This document shows positions 11,601 to 20,113 of a DNA stretch of 20,113 bases, one piece after another. How positions within the stretch are numbered: the first letter of the stretch is position 1; each line of letters starts with the position of its first letter. The position numbers and the translations under genes are program-made. Origin of the DNA: Pelargonium cotyledonis (lineage: Eukaryota > Streptophyta > Magnoliopsida > Geraniales > Geraniaceae); contig JAYMTA010001419.1 in NCBI GenBank assembly GCA_036897625.1, forward strand, positions 1-20,113, in the 5' to 3' direction. The notes under the pieces are model-generated. The model was given only the letters and a program-made list of their open reading frames with translations. It had not been told where the DNA came from and searched no databases.

Positions 11601-11672
11601 CTCAAGATTTGGCAGATGAATTCTGCATTCATCCATCCCTACTCAAATGCAGACCACTTGAAGTATAATTGA
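8668..11672 (+). CDS. Vacuolar acid invertase (beta-fructofuranosidase, GH32), 6 exons
   Basis: Exons: 8668-9085, 9772-9780, 9861-10717, 10802-11196, 11272-11359, 11460-11672. The joined CDS is 1980 bp, 659 aa. The enzyme hydrolyses sucrose to glucose and fructose in the vacuole. The N-terminus (YKPLSDG, then a hydrophobic segment at about 31-49) is the signal anchor of vacuolar forms. It is followed by the propeptide region and by [20 protein letters not shown]. Catalytic residues are D140 in WMNDPNG (nucleophile), D264 in FRDPT (transition-state stabiliser) and E318 in WECVDF (acid/base). Val after WEC marks the vacuolar class, since cell-wall forms have Pro. The first-position W of WMNDPNG favours invertase over fructosyltransferase. 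The GH32 C-terminal beta-sandwich (about 440-650) includes [14 protein letters not shown] and several N-glycosylation sequons. The start is chosen from the good ATG context and the N-terminal match. Exon 4 (395 bp) looks like two ancestral exons joined. It follows the transaldolase in the same orientation and converges on the YABBY gene. Confidence 0.96.
9772..9780 (+). other. 9-nt mini-exon 2 of the invertase (encodes the DPN core)
   Basis: The bases ATCCTAATG lie between an acceptor (tgtttcag) and a donor (gtaagt). Exon 1 ends in the first base of a codon, so G plus AT makes the Asp codon, followed by Pro and Asn, and the last G starts the Gly codon finished by exon 3. Joining the three exons restores WMNDPNGPLFY. 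This 9-nt exon is a known mark of plant acid invertase genes. Confidence 0.97.
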
Positions 11673-12367
11673 TTTGTGGTTGGCCAAAATCGACAAGGGA
11701 AATTATATATTTTTATTCTTTTTCATTCTAATTTTTCTTTCTTCTTCAACCTGCCCCATCTTATGTGTTTAGATCAATTCTTTTGGGCTGCTTGTTTGAA
11801 GATCAATGTCTGTTTTGATTGAATTCTATGTATTTCCAAATGGGAATTGGAGTCAATTGGAACATTTTTCAGGCATCGTGAAAAATATGGGATGGTTCGA
11901 TCTATATGTTGCAGCAATGTTTATGGCATTTCATTTTCCATCAAATCACTTTTTGAGCTTTTGCTTAGACTAATTTTATTTATTGTGTTAAAGTAACTAA
12001 TGATTTTTTGTTTACCAAAGCGCGTTGAATTTTACAGAGGTTTCAAATTCAAATCTCTCTATGCAGTAAAATGAAATGAGTTATTTGAGTTTACGTGAAC
12101 CCGTAGCTAAATCCCATAGGCCTGAAAGGTTGAGAGGCCCAACCTGGATTGACCAATTCTGTAGTTAGATGACTCTAGTAATTGTATTTGTTTGTGACCT
12201 TTGATACCAAACCCAAGCCGTAGACTTGGGTCCTGCTCAGACTAAAATATAAAAATACAATCAACCTCAAGTTTGGGCCAAGTAAATCCAGTTCTTTTTA
12301 GACTAAATCCCAGCCCGCTCAAACCTAAATTAATTTTGATGTAACTTTAAGGGTGAGTTGCAATTGA

Positions 12368-12490
12368 AAGTACGTGGATTTGTATTAGATAAAAAAAAAC
12401 TCTAAAATCTATCGTATAATTATTTATAAATGGAGAAGATGGATGGTAATAAATTTCAGAATATTTTTTTTATCTAACACAAAACTACTT
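12368..12490. repeat. Short inverted-repeat element (MITE-like)
   Basis: The left arm (12368-12398) reads AAGTA, then a spacer, then TTTGTATTAGATAAAAAAAA. The reverse complement of the right arm (about 12463-12490) reads AAGTA, spacer, TTTGTGTTAGATAAAAAAAA. About 60 bp lie between the arms. The size and layout suit a tiny non-autonomous DNA element. A clear target-site duplication was not found. Confidence 0.45.
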
Positions 12491-12809
12491 AGTTTAAGTA
12501 CAACCGAATATAACACATATATCAATCAATTTATTGATGATTTAGATTAAATCAAAATCACAATACGTCACGTGTATAATATGTCTTATAAATTAGACTC
12601 GCTTGACGGAAAAAAATTCATGAAAGAATAGTGGTACCATATGTATGTCGTTTAATATTCGTTAAAACTTAATTTTATATTATAAAAATATGAAATATAT
12701 ATCTGATACGTAAATTGACTTTGTCACTTTTTACTTAAATTTTTGTACAAATTTAGGACACTTGGCATTTTTCAACTAAAAAAGAACTGAACTGCAAAAA
12801 CATACAAAC

Positions 12810-12844
12810 TGGATTTGTATTAGATAAGAAAAACTCTAAAATCT
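12810..12844 (+). repeat. Second copy of the left arm of the 12368-12490 element
   Basis: The bases TGGATTTGTATTAGATAA, then a run of A with one substitution, then CTCTAAAATCT repeat 12375-12410 with about one substitution and a one-base length change. It is in direct orientation 435 bp away. No matching right arm was found nearby, so this is a partial or truncated copy. Confidence 0.6.
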
Positions 12845-14485
12845 TCCATTTTATATTATCAATAATATTCGTACAATAAAATAATTAGTTCATATCCTGT
12901 AAATATGTTACTAACTAAATTCTCCTCAATTTTTGTTAAGAATGATGAACCTTATTTAAAAAAAAAAAAAGTGCTTCTTTGATTACATGGGTTAGGGTTT
13001 TGGTGTATAGCATCTAATTCTTTATTACATAGGCATGTAAAAAGCATCCTATGAACACAGATGCAGATATTTACACTTTACTGAGAGTCAAGCCTGCTAA
13101 AAAGTTGAAACAAACTGACCCATCAACAGTGAGATTCTGGAATTCACATTAACCCAAGCTCTCTCTACAATCATATATACATTACAAAACATGTTGAGAG
13201 AGTGCATGAACTTGGAGGTGTTTTGATTTGAAAATGCCTTCATCATGTACATTTTCTCAACAATGCTTCCTTTAGTTCTGTCCTTTTTTTTGTCCTCAAA
13301 ATTATGTTTGGGTTGCAGTATGATGATATTCATAGACAGGAGCACATGATGATTGATGGAAGTATAAATATGGACCAACAACATTGTCTCCAGTTATCTA
13401 ATTCTAGGCAAAAGCTTTGGTACAACTTCGTTAAGGAGCCACAACAGAACCAACCTTTGATATTAATATTAGATGTGATGTGAAAGATCTTGAAAATGGC
13501 TTCCTTTATTTTCAAACATTTCTGATTTTAGTCCACAACATACCTCAATACAGTCCAAAAGGCCTACCTAGATGGTGAAACTGCTGGCCACACTGAAATC
13601 TCGAGGAGACCTTAAACCGTTTATCTCAATAAATGTTAATATTTAATTGAACGTGAGAAAAAGCTATATATGATCTTGCTATGTACCAATTCTTTAAATG
13701 AAAACGAACTTTTCAAAATTTGGGACCTTAATAATCATTTACATCAAATTATGTTTAGATTTTGGTAAGTTAAATCAAGACCTAGAGTACAAAGTTCTAT
13801 AACAAGTTTATGCGTATTGTTTTGCTAGAAATCTGAATCCAATAAACTATGAGAACCTAAAGATAAGCCCTTGTTACCTTTTATTTTAAGACAAAATGAC
13901 TAAATGAGTATCAAAATACATTGATTAAAAAAATTCTATGCACCCATAGGAGAAAATTTTAATATTCATCGCCACCCATTACTATCATCATCATCGCTAC
14001 AATCACACATCAAAAATTAGTTTAATAATTCACACAACTCTCCAAATAACCACCCATCAGGTCTCTCCCACTTTTTGTTTAATGTACTTAATAAGATTTA
14101 TCAGTAATTCAAAACTATAAAAGATTGATTCATGATAGCATAGTTGAAAGCACCAAGAATTTGCACATTATTGATAATATGGAACTTAGATTTGTTGGCT
14201 GTGGCTAGTCCCAACACTTAAATAAAAATTGTAAAAGACTCCTTAAAGATCCTGAAAATCGCTATAATGTATATATGGTAATTAAGATAGCTAATAACTA
14301 AAAAAGATTAGAGTTTCAGACAAATATTCAAATATAATTATGTAGTTTCCCCTCTGAAATGAGCTTTGACATGATTTAAAATTGAAATTCTCATTTAGGG
14401 AAATAGTTGAATTCACAAACACTATATATTTTTTTTATAAAAGAATATCAACTGGTGACTTTTTTACTATATGATATATATCTTT

Positions 14486-14635
14486 TATGATTCACATCAC
14501 TTGTCACTCTCAAATTCTCTTTAGAATTTGGAGTGCTTTGAGCTTCAGTTAGTGACATTTTACTTGGTATCATATAACCTATATGATTCACTTCACTTGT
14601 CTCTCTCAAGTTCTTTTCAGAATCTGTAGTGCTTT
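14486..14635 (+). repeat. Pair of diverged direct repeats (~54 bp each)
   Basis: Copy 1 (14486-14539) and copy 2 (14582-14635) share TATGATTCAC, then TCACTTGTC, then CTCTCAA and (A/T)GTGCTTT in the same order, 96 bp apart. A third, weaker similarity lies at about 14829-14945, which repeats the pattern of TTCTCATTCTCA-like and TGTTCTTTTCTT-like blocks also seen at 14650-14720. It is probably the remnant of an older repeated element. Confidence 0.5.
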
Positions 14636-15398
14636 AAAACTTTCAAGGTGATATTCTCATTCTCGCCCCTAAAGTGGTATTCTCATGTTTTCACTCAATG
14701 ATGTGCTCTTTTCTTGCAAGTTTCAAGAACCAAGATATGGATCAAGTTAAAGACTCGGGACACACAAAATTAAAAATAGAACATGATCTCTATAATCCTA
14801 ACATGTGAATCAGAAGATAAGCTCTTCAACGAATTTGTAGTGTTTTAAATTCACTCTCGAGATGCATATTCTTATTCTCATATTCTAGTCACATTCACAT
14901 GATTTCACTCCATAATGCGTGTTCTTTTCTTACGCGATCCAAGATTTGCATGTGAATAAAAAAAACAAGTTGACCAACCGAGTAAGGACAAAAGTAATTA
15001 CATGAAATTATGTTATTAATAAGTGCCCAAATTTTTTCTATCTTAATATCTTAAATACCGATGGTTAGAATATTAACTAGTCTCGGTTCAAATATTTATA
15101 TAAGAAAAGGTACAGGCTAAAAATGAGATTTTCTGAGACAAATAAACTTGCTGTGGATCAAAATTTTCTCAGACAACAATTTTTAGGTAGAAAATAAAAG
15201 CTTGACCCTAGGTTTTCCAAATTTGAAGAAGAAGGAGCATAATATAGATACGAACAACTGCATTAGTCTTCCAAATTTTAATTTAAGGTCAGGTCACTTT
15301 CATTTTCTGGAGCTGCATAAAGTAACTTAAGAGGAATTGTATATCAGCAAGTATATGTACACTTATAACAGACCTTTTTGAAATGAATTCGAGAAAAA

Positions 15399-15414
15399 CA
15401 CACACACACACACA
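15399..15414. repeat. (CA)n microsatellite
   Basis: Eight uninterrupted CA units follow a short A run, in intergenic DNA about 450 bp beyond the YABBY stop codon. Confidence 0.85.
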
Positions 15415-15858
15415 TAGTTATCAAACAAACATAAATTAGAATGTAGATATTAAGATGAGAAATATAAGGAGAAATTAAGTAGAAACTGAGTAGTCAATTA
15501 ATTAGGAGGTTGTAGCAGTACGTAGTAGCTGCATTGGTGATAATCAAGTCTTATAAAGCAAAGATAAAAACATAGACAGGACAACCAAAGTACAAACTAG
15601 AGCCAGCTATAGACCAAATATTTAGTGTCCACTCCACTTCACTCCACCATGGTACCTAGCTACCTAGTTGGCATTATGGGTTACCAAGATATTGAAGCTT
15701 GTTACATTAAATACTACGTACGTACTTCTAATTGACAATAACATTAAAACACATTAATTAACTTTCACCTCAACTTCTCTCTTCTACCACCACTGTGCTC
15801 TTCACTTCACACAGAGTTACAAAAACCAGCAGCTACCTTCATTAGGGTTCTTCATTAA

Positions 15859-17888
15859 TTAGTAAGGAGAGACACCCACATTGGCCGAAGCGAAAAACCC
15901 ATCTTTCATCAGAACATCCTCTCCTTCCTGCAACAACCACATCAATGTTTTCAATTATTTTCACATAATGTTTCTTTCATCAGTCATCACACTGACCAGT
16001 GAGAGACTTCATGTTTTTATGTTTTTTTTTTAATGTAAAAAAATACCTGCTGGCGCACGTTAGCCTTTTTGACAGTCTGATCAGGCATGAGACCAAAGTG
16101 GATGTGTGGGAAGTGGGCCCACTGAAACACAACACACCCCAACAAAGTGAGGAAGAAGACACCAAATGAAGAAATTAAAATGAAACCCTAGAGTTGACAC
16201 TGATATTCATGGATGAAATGAAACCCTAATTCGGTAAATTAAGATATGCAGAAAATATTAGTTACATTCTTTGCAGCTGCACTAAAGGCTTCTCTGTGGC
16301 TGATATCTGGATTTCCAGCTTTGATGCGTTGGATCTCGTCCCTGCAACCATGCATTGCGTTTCATTGCACATCCAAAAACATTTATTTATAAAACAAATT
16401 TGCATGATCAATCATATATTGTATACTTGTAATAAATATATATAATGTCACTCACTTGATGAATCGGTTGTAGGCAGATGGGACTCTCTGTCTCTTCTCC
16501 GGAGCTGAACAATATACGAGAAAGTATATATATGACACATAACAACACAAGTTACATCAAAATCAATCACATATTTTAAGAAAAAGAGGGAATTTTTACA
16601 GTATCTTTTTCCTTTTCTTTTCCATATTTTCCTTCTGCTCTGATGTGATATGATCTTCAGTCACCTCATCATAGCTCGCTATCTCTTTTCTTCGTTTTAT
16701 TTATAGAAACAAACAACAACCACTTTTTATTTATATTTCCGGTGATAAACAATTGATTCATAAAATATGCCCTAGCTAGCAAGACCAACCATTGATCGCA
16801 TAAAAGATATGTTTGTCCCAAACCAGGCTACCAGGTTGCCTAATTAAGCTAGGTTTAAGCTGCAAATTTGTTGTTTAACACAGATTGTTGCATGAAGTTA
16901 AGTAGTATAAAAAAGGGTTCTTTTCCCATAATATTTCTTGATTCCCTTTGTACTGTCGACACTGTATATTGAAGTATTGAACACGCCAGTAACTGCAATT
17001 TAGAAGATCCGTGAAACCCTTTATACATGATCCGTGGACAAATGAATCAGGTGGAGGAGGTACCAAATGTTCGAGGAAAAGGGATCTATGGTCGTCTCCA
17101 CGACATTCTCTTTTTGACTAAAACAGTACTAGCAGACGTTGCTTATTTATTCATATTTGTTTGCAGTAGTAATTAAATTGAATAATTAGCAAACAAGTTA
17201 CAGAATGTTATATACTAATGACTCACGTTTGTTAATAACCGGGGGCCTTATAGGAAGCTGATCAAGATGGTGATGAAGATGGTGATGATCGGGACCTCCT
17301 CGAGCTGCAGCATGGGTCATCATGAAATCATTGGTGCTACTTGTCTGATTCATCAACATGTTTGAACATGGCAGATTTGGGTTCTCTTCCTGCACCGAAT
17401 AATTAGGTTGCACATATATATAATATGACATATATACACAAACATAGACATGTGATAAAGAACACTAATCAAGATATATAAACACATTTACCATCATGAG
17501 ATTATGGGAAGGAGAGAAGAAATTGTGACCCAGATGGAACTGATTGACGGAAGGCAACAGCAAGCCACGCATGTTCATGTTGACCGGCAGGAGGTTGGTG
17601 CAGTGTCCGCATCGAACCGTTACAGTCTTGAAAAAACTGGTGCAAGGAACACTCACCTGAAAAGAATATGAAGAAAAATTAGTAAAGAGAAAGCCCTAAA
17701 AAAAGATAGAAAGCAAAAAAGGGTTGGTCAAGAAAAGAAAGTTGTAGGATAGTTTAAATGTATGTATATACCGCAAGAACAGTGTCGCAAATGGTGCAGT
17801 GGACATAACAGAGCTGCTCGGAGGGAAGGAGGTGGTCCAGAGACAGGGTGGAGGAGGTGGAAGAGGAAGAGGATGAAGAGGAGGACAT
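15859..17888 (-). CDS. YABBY transcription factor, FIL/YAB1-YAB3 type (7 exons)
   Basis: Exons in coding order: 17888-17772, 17656-17492, 17389-17227, 16504-16456, 16341-16266, 16121-16047, 15927-15859. The joined CDS is 714 bp, 237 aa, and all introns are GT-AG. YABBY proteins are nuclear, plant-specific regulators of abaxial identity and lamina growth in leaves and floral organs. The N-terminus has nine Ser in a row (2-10). The zinc finger is C31-x2-C34-x20-C55-x2-C58. A variable linker includes a His-rich stretch (129-135, HHHLHHH). The HMG-like YABBY domain (about 149-198) has [17 protein letters not shown], then [19 protein letters not shown] and [13 protein letters not shown]. The tail ends in [10 protein letters not shown], as in the FIL/YAB1 clade. 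MRGLLLP and the linker length also fit that clade rather than YAB2, YAB5, CRC or INO. Intron 3 (722 bp) is the longest. Upstream GA/CT tracts and telo-box-like motifs suggest chromatin-level control. Confidence 0.95.
16183..16229 (+). promoter_or_regulatory. Two telo-box motifs in YABBY intron 5
   Basis: AAACCCTA (16183-16190) and a full AAACCCTAA (16221-16229) occur 38 bp apart in the intron between exons 5 and 6. Telo-boxes are bound by TRB/AZF-type factors and, with GA repeats, mark plant Polycomb response elements. Their function here is inferred. Confidence 0.4.
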
Positions 17889-18360
17889 GTTTTTTTGATT
17901 CCTTTTTGATCTCTTATAAAAAAATAAGAAAAAAAGTGGTGGAAGGAATTGAGGTTTGGTTTGGTTCGGTTGGAGGGTTTGATTGATTTGATAGCTTGAC
18001 AGGTTAACAACCCACCACCACCAACACCAATAAAACCTTGGATCTGCTTTTGTTGATTTGATTACGAGAGTTTTGTGAACGAGAGAAAGAAGGAAAGGAT
18101 ATTGAGTGACCTATTCGATCTAGGAGATATAAGAGGGTTCACTTGGACTTGGAGGAGACACACACCAGACCTCCTTTTCCTTTTTCTCTTCCCTCTCCTT
18201 ATTGGGTCCTCTTTCTTGTTTATAGCCTAGCTAGCTGCTACTATACTCTCTTCATGGCTCATGCATGTATCATGAATGTATCCACCATGACCATGCATGC
18301 ATGTATCATCCATAAGATAATGATATAGTATATGTGTGGTTGGCATTCCTATTCCCAACA
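17889..18360 (-). promoter_or_regulatory. YABBY 5' flank: candidate leader, TATA-like sites and RY motifs
   Basis: On the minus strand, TATA-like sequences are GGCTATAAAC (complement of about 18213-18222) and TTATATC (complement of about 18126-18132). Either could start a leader of roughly 200-300 nt. RY motifs CATGCATG occur at 18260-18267 and as an overlapping pair at 18292-18303. B3-domain proteins of the ABI3/FUS3/LEC2 group bind this core. The true transcription start is not determined. Confidence 0.35.
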
Positions 18361-18382
18361 AGAGAGAGAGAGAGAGAGAGAG
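18361..18382. repeat. (AG)11 tract upstream of YABBY
   Basis: Eleven uninterrupted AG units. It lies about 470 bp upstream of the YABBY start codon, so it is in the leader or promoter. GAGA-binding BPC proteins recognise such tracts in plant promoters. Confidence 0.9.
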
Positions 18383-18667
18383 GCGGCAGATGTGGGGGAG
18401 AGGAGCTAGAAAGGGACGTGTGCATGGAGTGAGAGAGCTTTCACTCTCCTTCACCAGTTGTTTTCAAAGTTAAGAGGGCTTGTATTGTATTGTGTGTTGT
18501 GTAGCTTAGCTTAGCTATATCTCTTCTATCTCTAGGGTCGTGCTTCAAAACCCATTTCTCTGCCTCAAATTCCGAACCCAACAAACACAAGGCAACCATG
18601 CCATGAGTAGTGACCTCTCTTGACCCCCCGGACAATAAGCCTCTGTTCTCGACTCTTCTTCAACCTC

Positions 18668-18670
<3 letters not shown>

Positions 18671-18699
<29 letters not shown>
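18671..18699. repeat. (CT)n tract upstream of YABBY
   Basis: About 14.5 CT units, then TTAGGG, then a further (CT)n block to about 18717. It is complementary to the AG tract at 18361-18382, about 290 bp away, and reads as a GA tract on the YABBY coding strand. Confidence 0.9.
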
Positions 18700-18701
<2 letters not shown>

Positions 18702-18790
18702 TAGGGCTCTCTCTCTCACAAGTCATCATAACTATCTCCATCTCCACCATCCATCATAACACAATCATCACCACTTACCACAACTATAAC

Positions 18791-18825
18791 AACAAAACAA
18801 CAACACCAACACCAACACCAACAAT
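18791..18825. repeat. CAA/CAACAC simple repeat
   Basis: Repeated CAA and CAACAC units form an imperfect low-complexity run in the distal YABBY upstream region. Confidence 0.75.
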
Positions 18826-19845
18826 AGTCTGCTTTCGTTTTCCTTTTCATTTTCTTTACTGCGTTTTTTTTTCTTTTTAATTCTTTCCAAGAAAGCAAAA
18901 TTAAGTTATTGAAAGTGCTTTTTTATATCTTTTACTTTTAATGATTTGACATCTCAATGTACCAATTGATGCACAGTGCACACATACACACGCGTATTTA
19001 AGTCGGTAAAAATAAAACCAATTCATTTCCAGTGGTGCAGTTGCAGCCAGATCTGGCTTCCTCCTCCTTCCTCCTCCCTCTTGCCACCTTTGTCTTTTCC
19101 TCTATTCCTATTTACTTTTGTCTCATATTAACATAGATTCAACACTACTACTAGTACCTACCTTACCTATACTATATCATCCCACCAAAACCCTAGTTGC
19201 TCACTTTTCAACTTCAATATTCTTCGTGAAAAAGAATGTGATTCCTCACATCCAATGATCTTATATATATATACTATTAGTTTATGGTTTTCAATTCCTG
19301 CCACAATGAAGCATCACCATCATCAACCTATCATCATCTAATTATCGTTTTTCATAAATAATTAACCCTAGCTACCACCACTTTGCTCTTCCATCTAGAA
19401 ATAGATGGATACATATAATAAAGATATAACTGGGTCCTGTATAAGCCTAACTCCAATGCAGAAAATATTATTACTAAATGTGTTGTTGTGAGTAAGTAAT
19501 GATCAGCGTGTACAGACCATCGAAATTTGGAAATGCGCGCAGCTAGCTCATTCAAAAATGTTACCCATACCCATTAACTAACACGTTCATTGAAAGGGAA
19601 AGTTGTGGGACTGAACTGAATCCGAGAAGCCACCAAGTCAAATTTTGAGTATCTAGCTGTCACTTCTGTTCGAATTTAAATGATGGTTGAAGATTTTAGT
19701 GGAAGACTATTAAGATTATTGTTTTGGGGATAAAGAGAATCCAATGTGTACATAGCTAGAGGATTGTAATTGTAGTTGAGATAAAGAGCATTAGATTTTA
19801 GAATAAGTTTTTACTTCTTCTATTGCATCGAATGGTTACTTTAAG
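18826..19845. other. Distal YABBY upstream region, no gene recognised
   Basis: AT-rich DNA without a supportable open frame. It contains a TA run (about 19260-19273) and telo-box-like cores AAAACCCTAG (19187-19196) and AACCCTAG (19364-19371). It may contain far promoter sequence of the YABBY gene. Confidence 0.5.
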
Positions 19846-20060
19846 GCTATGTTTGGTACGCAGGAATGAGATGGAATGGAAAGCTCATTCCACCATTTTC
19901 ATTCCATTCTCATGTTTGGTAAAAGCAGGAATAGCTAGAAAGCACATTCAATGAGGAGAACTCATTCCAGCTTTTCCTTGAAAATCATTCCTCCTCAAAA
20001 CCTAAGTAATGGTCATTCCAACTTATGTGGTAATGAAATTTAAAACTAAAATTTACTATA
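19846..20060. mobile_element. Possible MITE-like repeat at the window edge
   Basis: TATGTTTGGTACGCAGGAAT (19847-19866) is followed by GAGATGGAATGG. A related CATGTTTGGTAAAAGCAGGA starts at about 19911. ATGAGATGGAATGGAA pairs with the reverse complement of TTCATTCCATTCTCAT, giving a hairpin (about 19865-19912). More GGAATGA or TCATTCC blocks follow to about 20020. Such GTTTGGTA...GGAATG sequences are common repeats in plants as I recall. The end is not defined, and the element may continue past the window. Confidence 0.4.
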
Positions 20061-20113
20061 ATACCCTTGTATGTACTTATATTTTACCCTTCATAACTAT
20101 ATTTTTGTATTAA

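Larger units (their letters stand above)
11673..15858. other. Long AT-rich intergenic region between convergent genes
   Basis: The first ~250 bases are the likely invertase 3' UTR, with U-rich stretches but no clear AATAAA. The last ~200 bases probably hold the YABBY 3' UTR on the minus strand. No gene is recognised between them. Frames on the minus strand at 13097-13384 (95 codons) and 13330-13515 have no family signature. The region carries small repeats, listed separately, and looks like decayed transposon-derived DNA. Confidence 0.6.

Noticed and set aside
8668..11672. Fructosyltransferase or cell-wall invertase identity
   Set aside because: WMNDPNG with W, WECVDF with V, and the N-terminal hydrophobic anchor fit vacuolar invertase better.
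13097..13384. 95-codon open frame on the minus strand
   Set aside because: No recognisable domain, no flanking splice structure with coding character, and it lies in AT-rich intergenic DNA. A transcript would be needed to support it.
18390..18640. Possible microRNA precursor upstream of YABBY
   Set aside because: Compared from memory with common plant miRNA sequences (miR156, 159, 160, 164, 166, 319, 390, 396 and others). None matched, and no good fold-back was seen apart from the repeat tracts.
18143..18898. Several short frames across GA/CT tracts on both strands
   Set aside because: These are translations of simple repeats (Ser-Leu or Arg-Glu runs), not genes.

Overview
This is nuclear DNA of a flowering plant, most likely a core eudicot. 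It is AT-rich with long intergenic stretches. It holds three intron-containing genes whose introns are all GT-AG, and the products are plant-specific: a plastid-type transaldolase, a vacuolar acid invertase with the hallmark 9-nt mini-exon, and a YABBY transcription factor. The sequence does not let me name the family or species.

Layout. Positions 1-1500 are intergenic. They begin with a 54-bp segment that recurs exactly inside the transaldolase gene, and they include a MITE-like element ending about 70 bp before a TATA box. Positions 1508-6754 (+) encode a 13-exon, 392-aa transaldolase of the bacterial TalB type, with a serine-rich, transit-peptide-like N-terminus. Two of its introns carry SINE remnants. 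Positions 6755-8667 are intergenic plus the invertase promoter. Positions 8668-11672 (+) encode a 6-exon, 659-aa GH32 vacuolar invertase. Positions 11673-15858 are AT-rich intergenic DNA with a small inverted-repeat element and degenerate direct repeats. Positions 15859-17888 (-) encode a 7-exon, 237-aa YABBY protein of the FIL/YAB1-YAB3 type. Its upstream flank (17889-20113) holds RY motifs, GA/CT tracts, telo-box-like motifs and, at the window edge, a repeat with internal complementarity.

Relations. The transaldolase and invertase lie head-to-tail, and the invertase and YABBY genes converge. Vacuolar invertase splits sucrose to hexoses. Transaldolase belongs to the non-oxidative pentose phosphate pathway, so both concern carbohydrate metabolism, though in different compartments. 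From memory, the same two families are neighbours in Arabidopsis (At1g12230 and At1g12240), which suggests an old conserved gene pair. The YABBY gene is a developmental regulator with no evident functional tie to the pair.

I found no wholly new system. The best leads are active-site replacements in the transaldolase, the exact 54-bp duplication at the window edge, the catalytic codon split around the invertase mini-exon, and a Polycomb-response-like set of motifs around the YABBY gene. Exon borders were set by hand from splice consensus and reading frame. Family identities and comparison sequences come from memory, without database searches.
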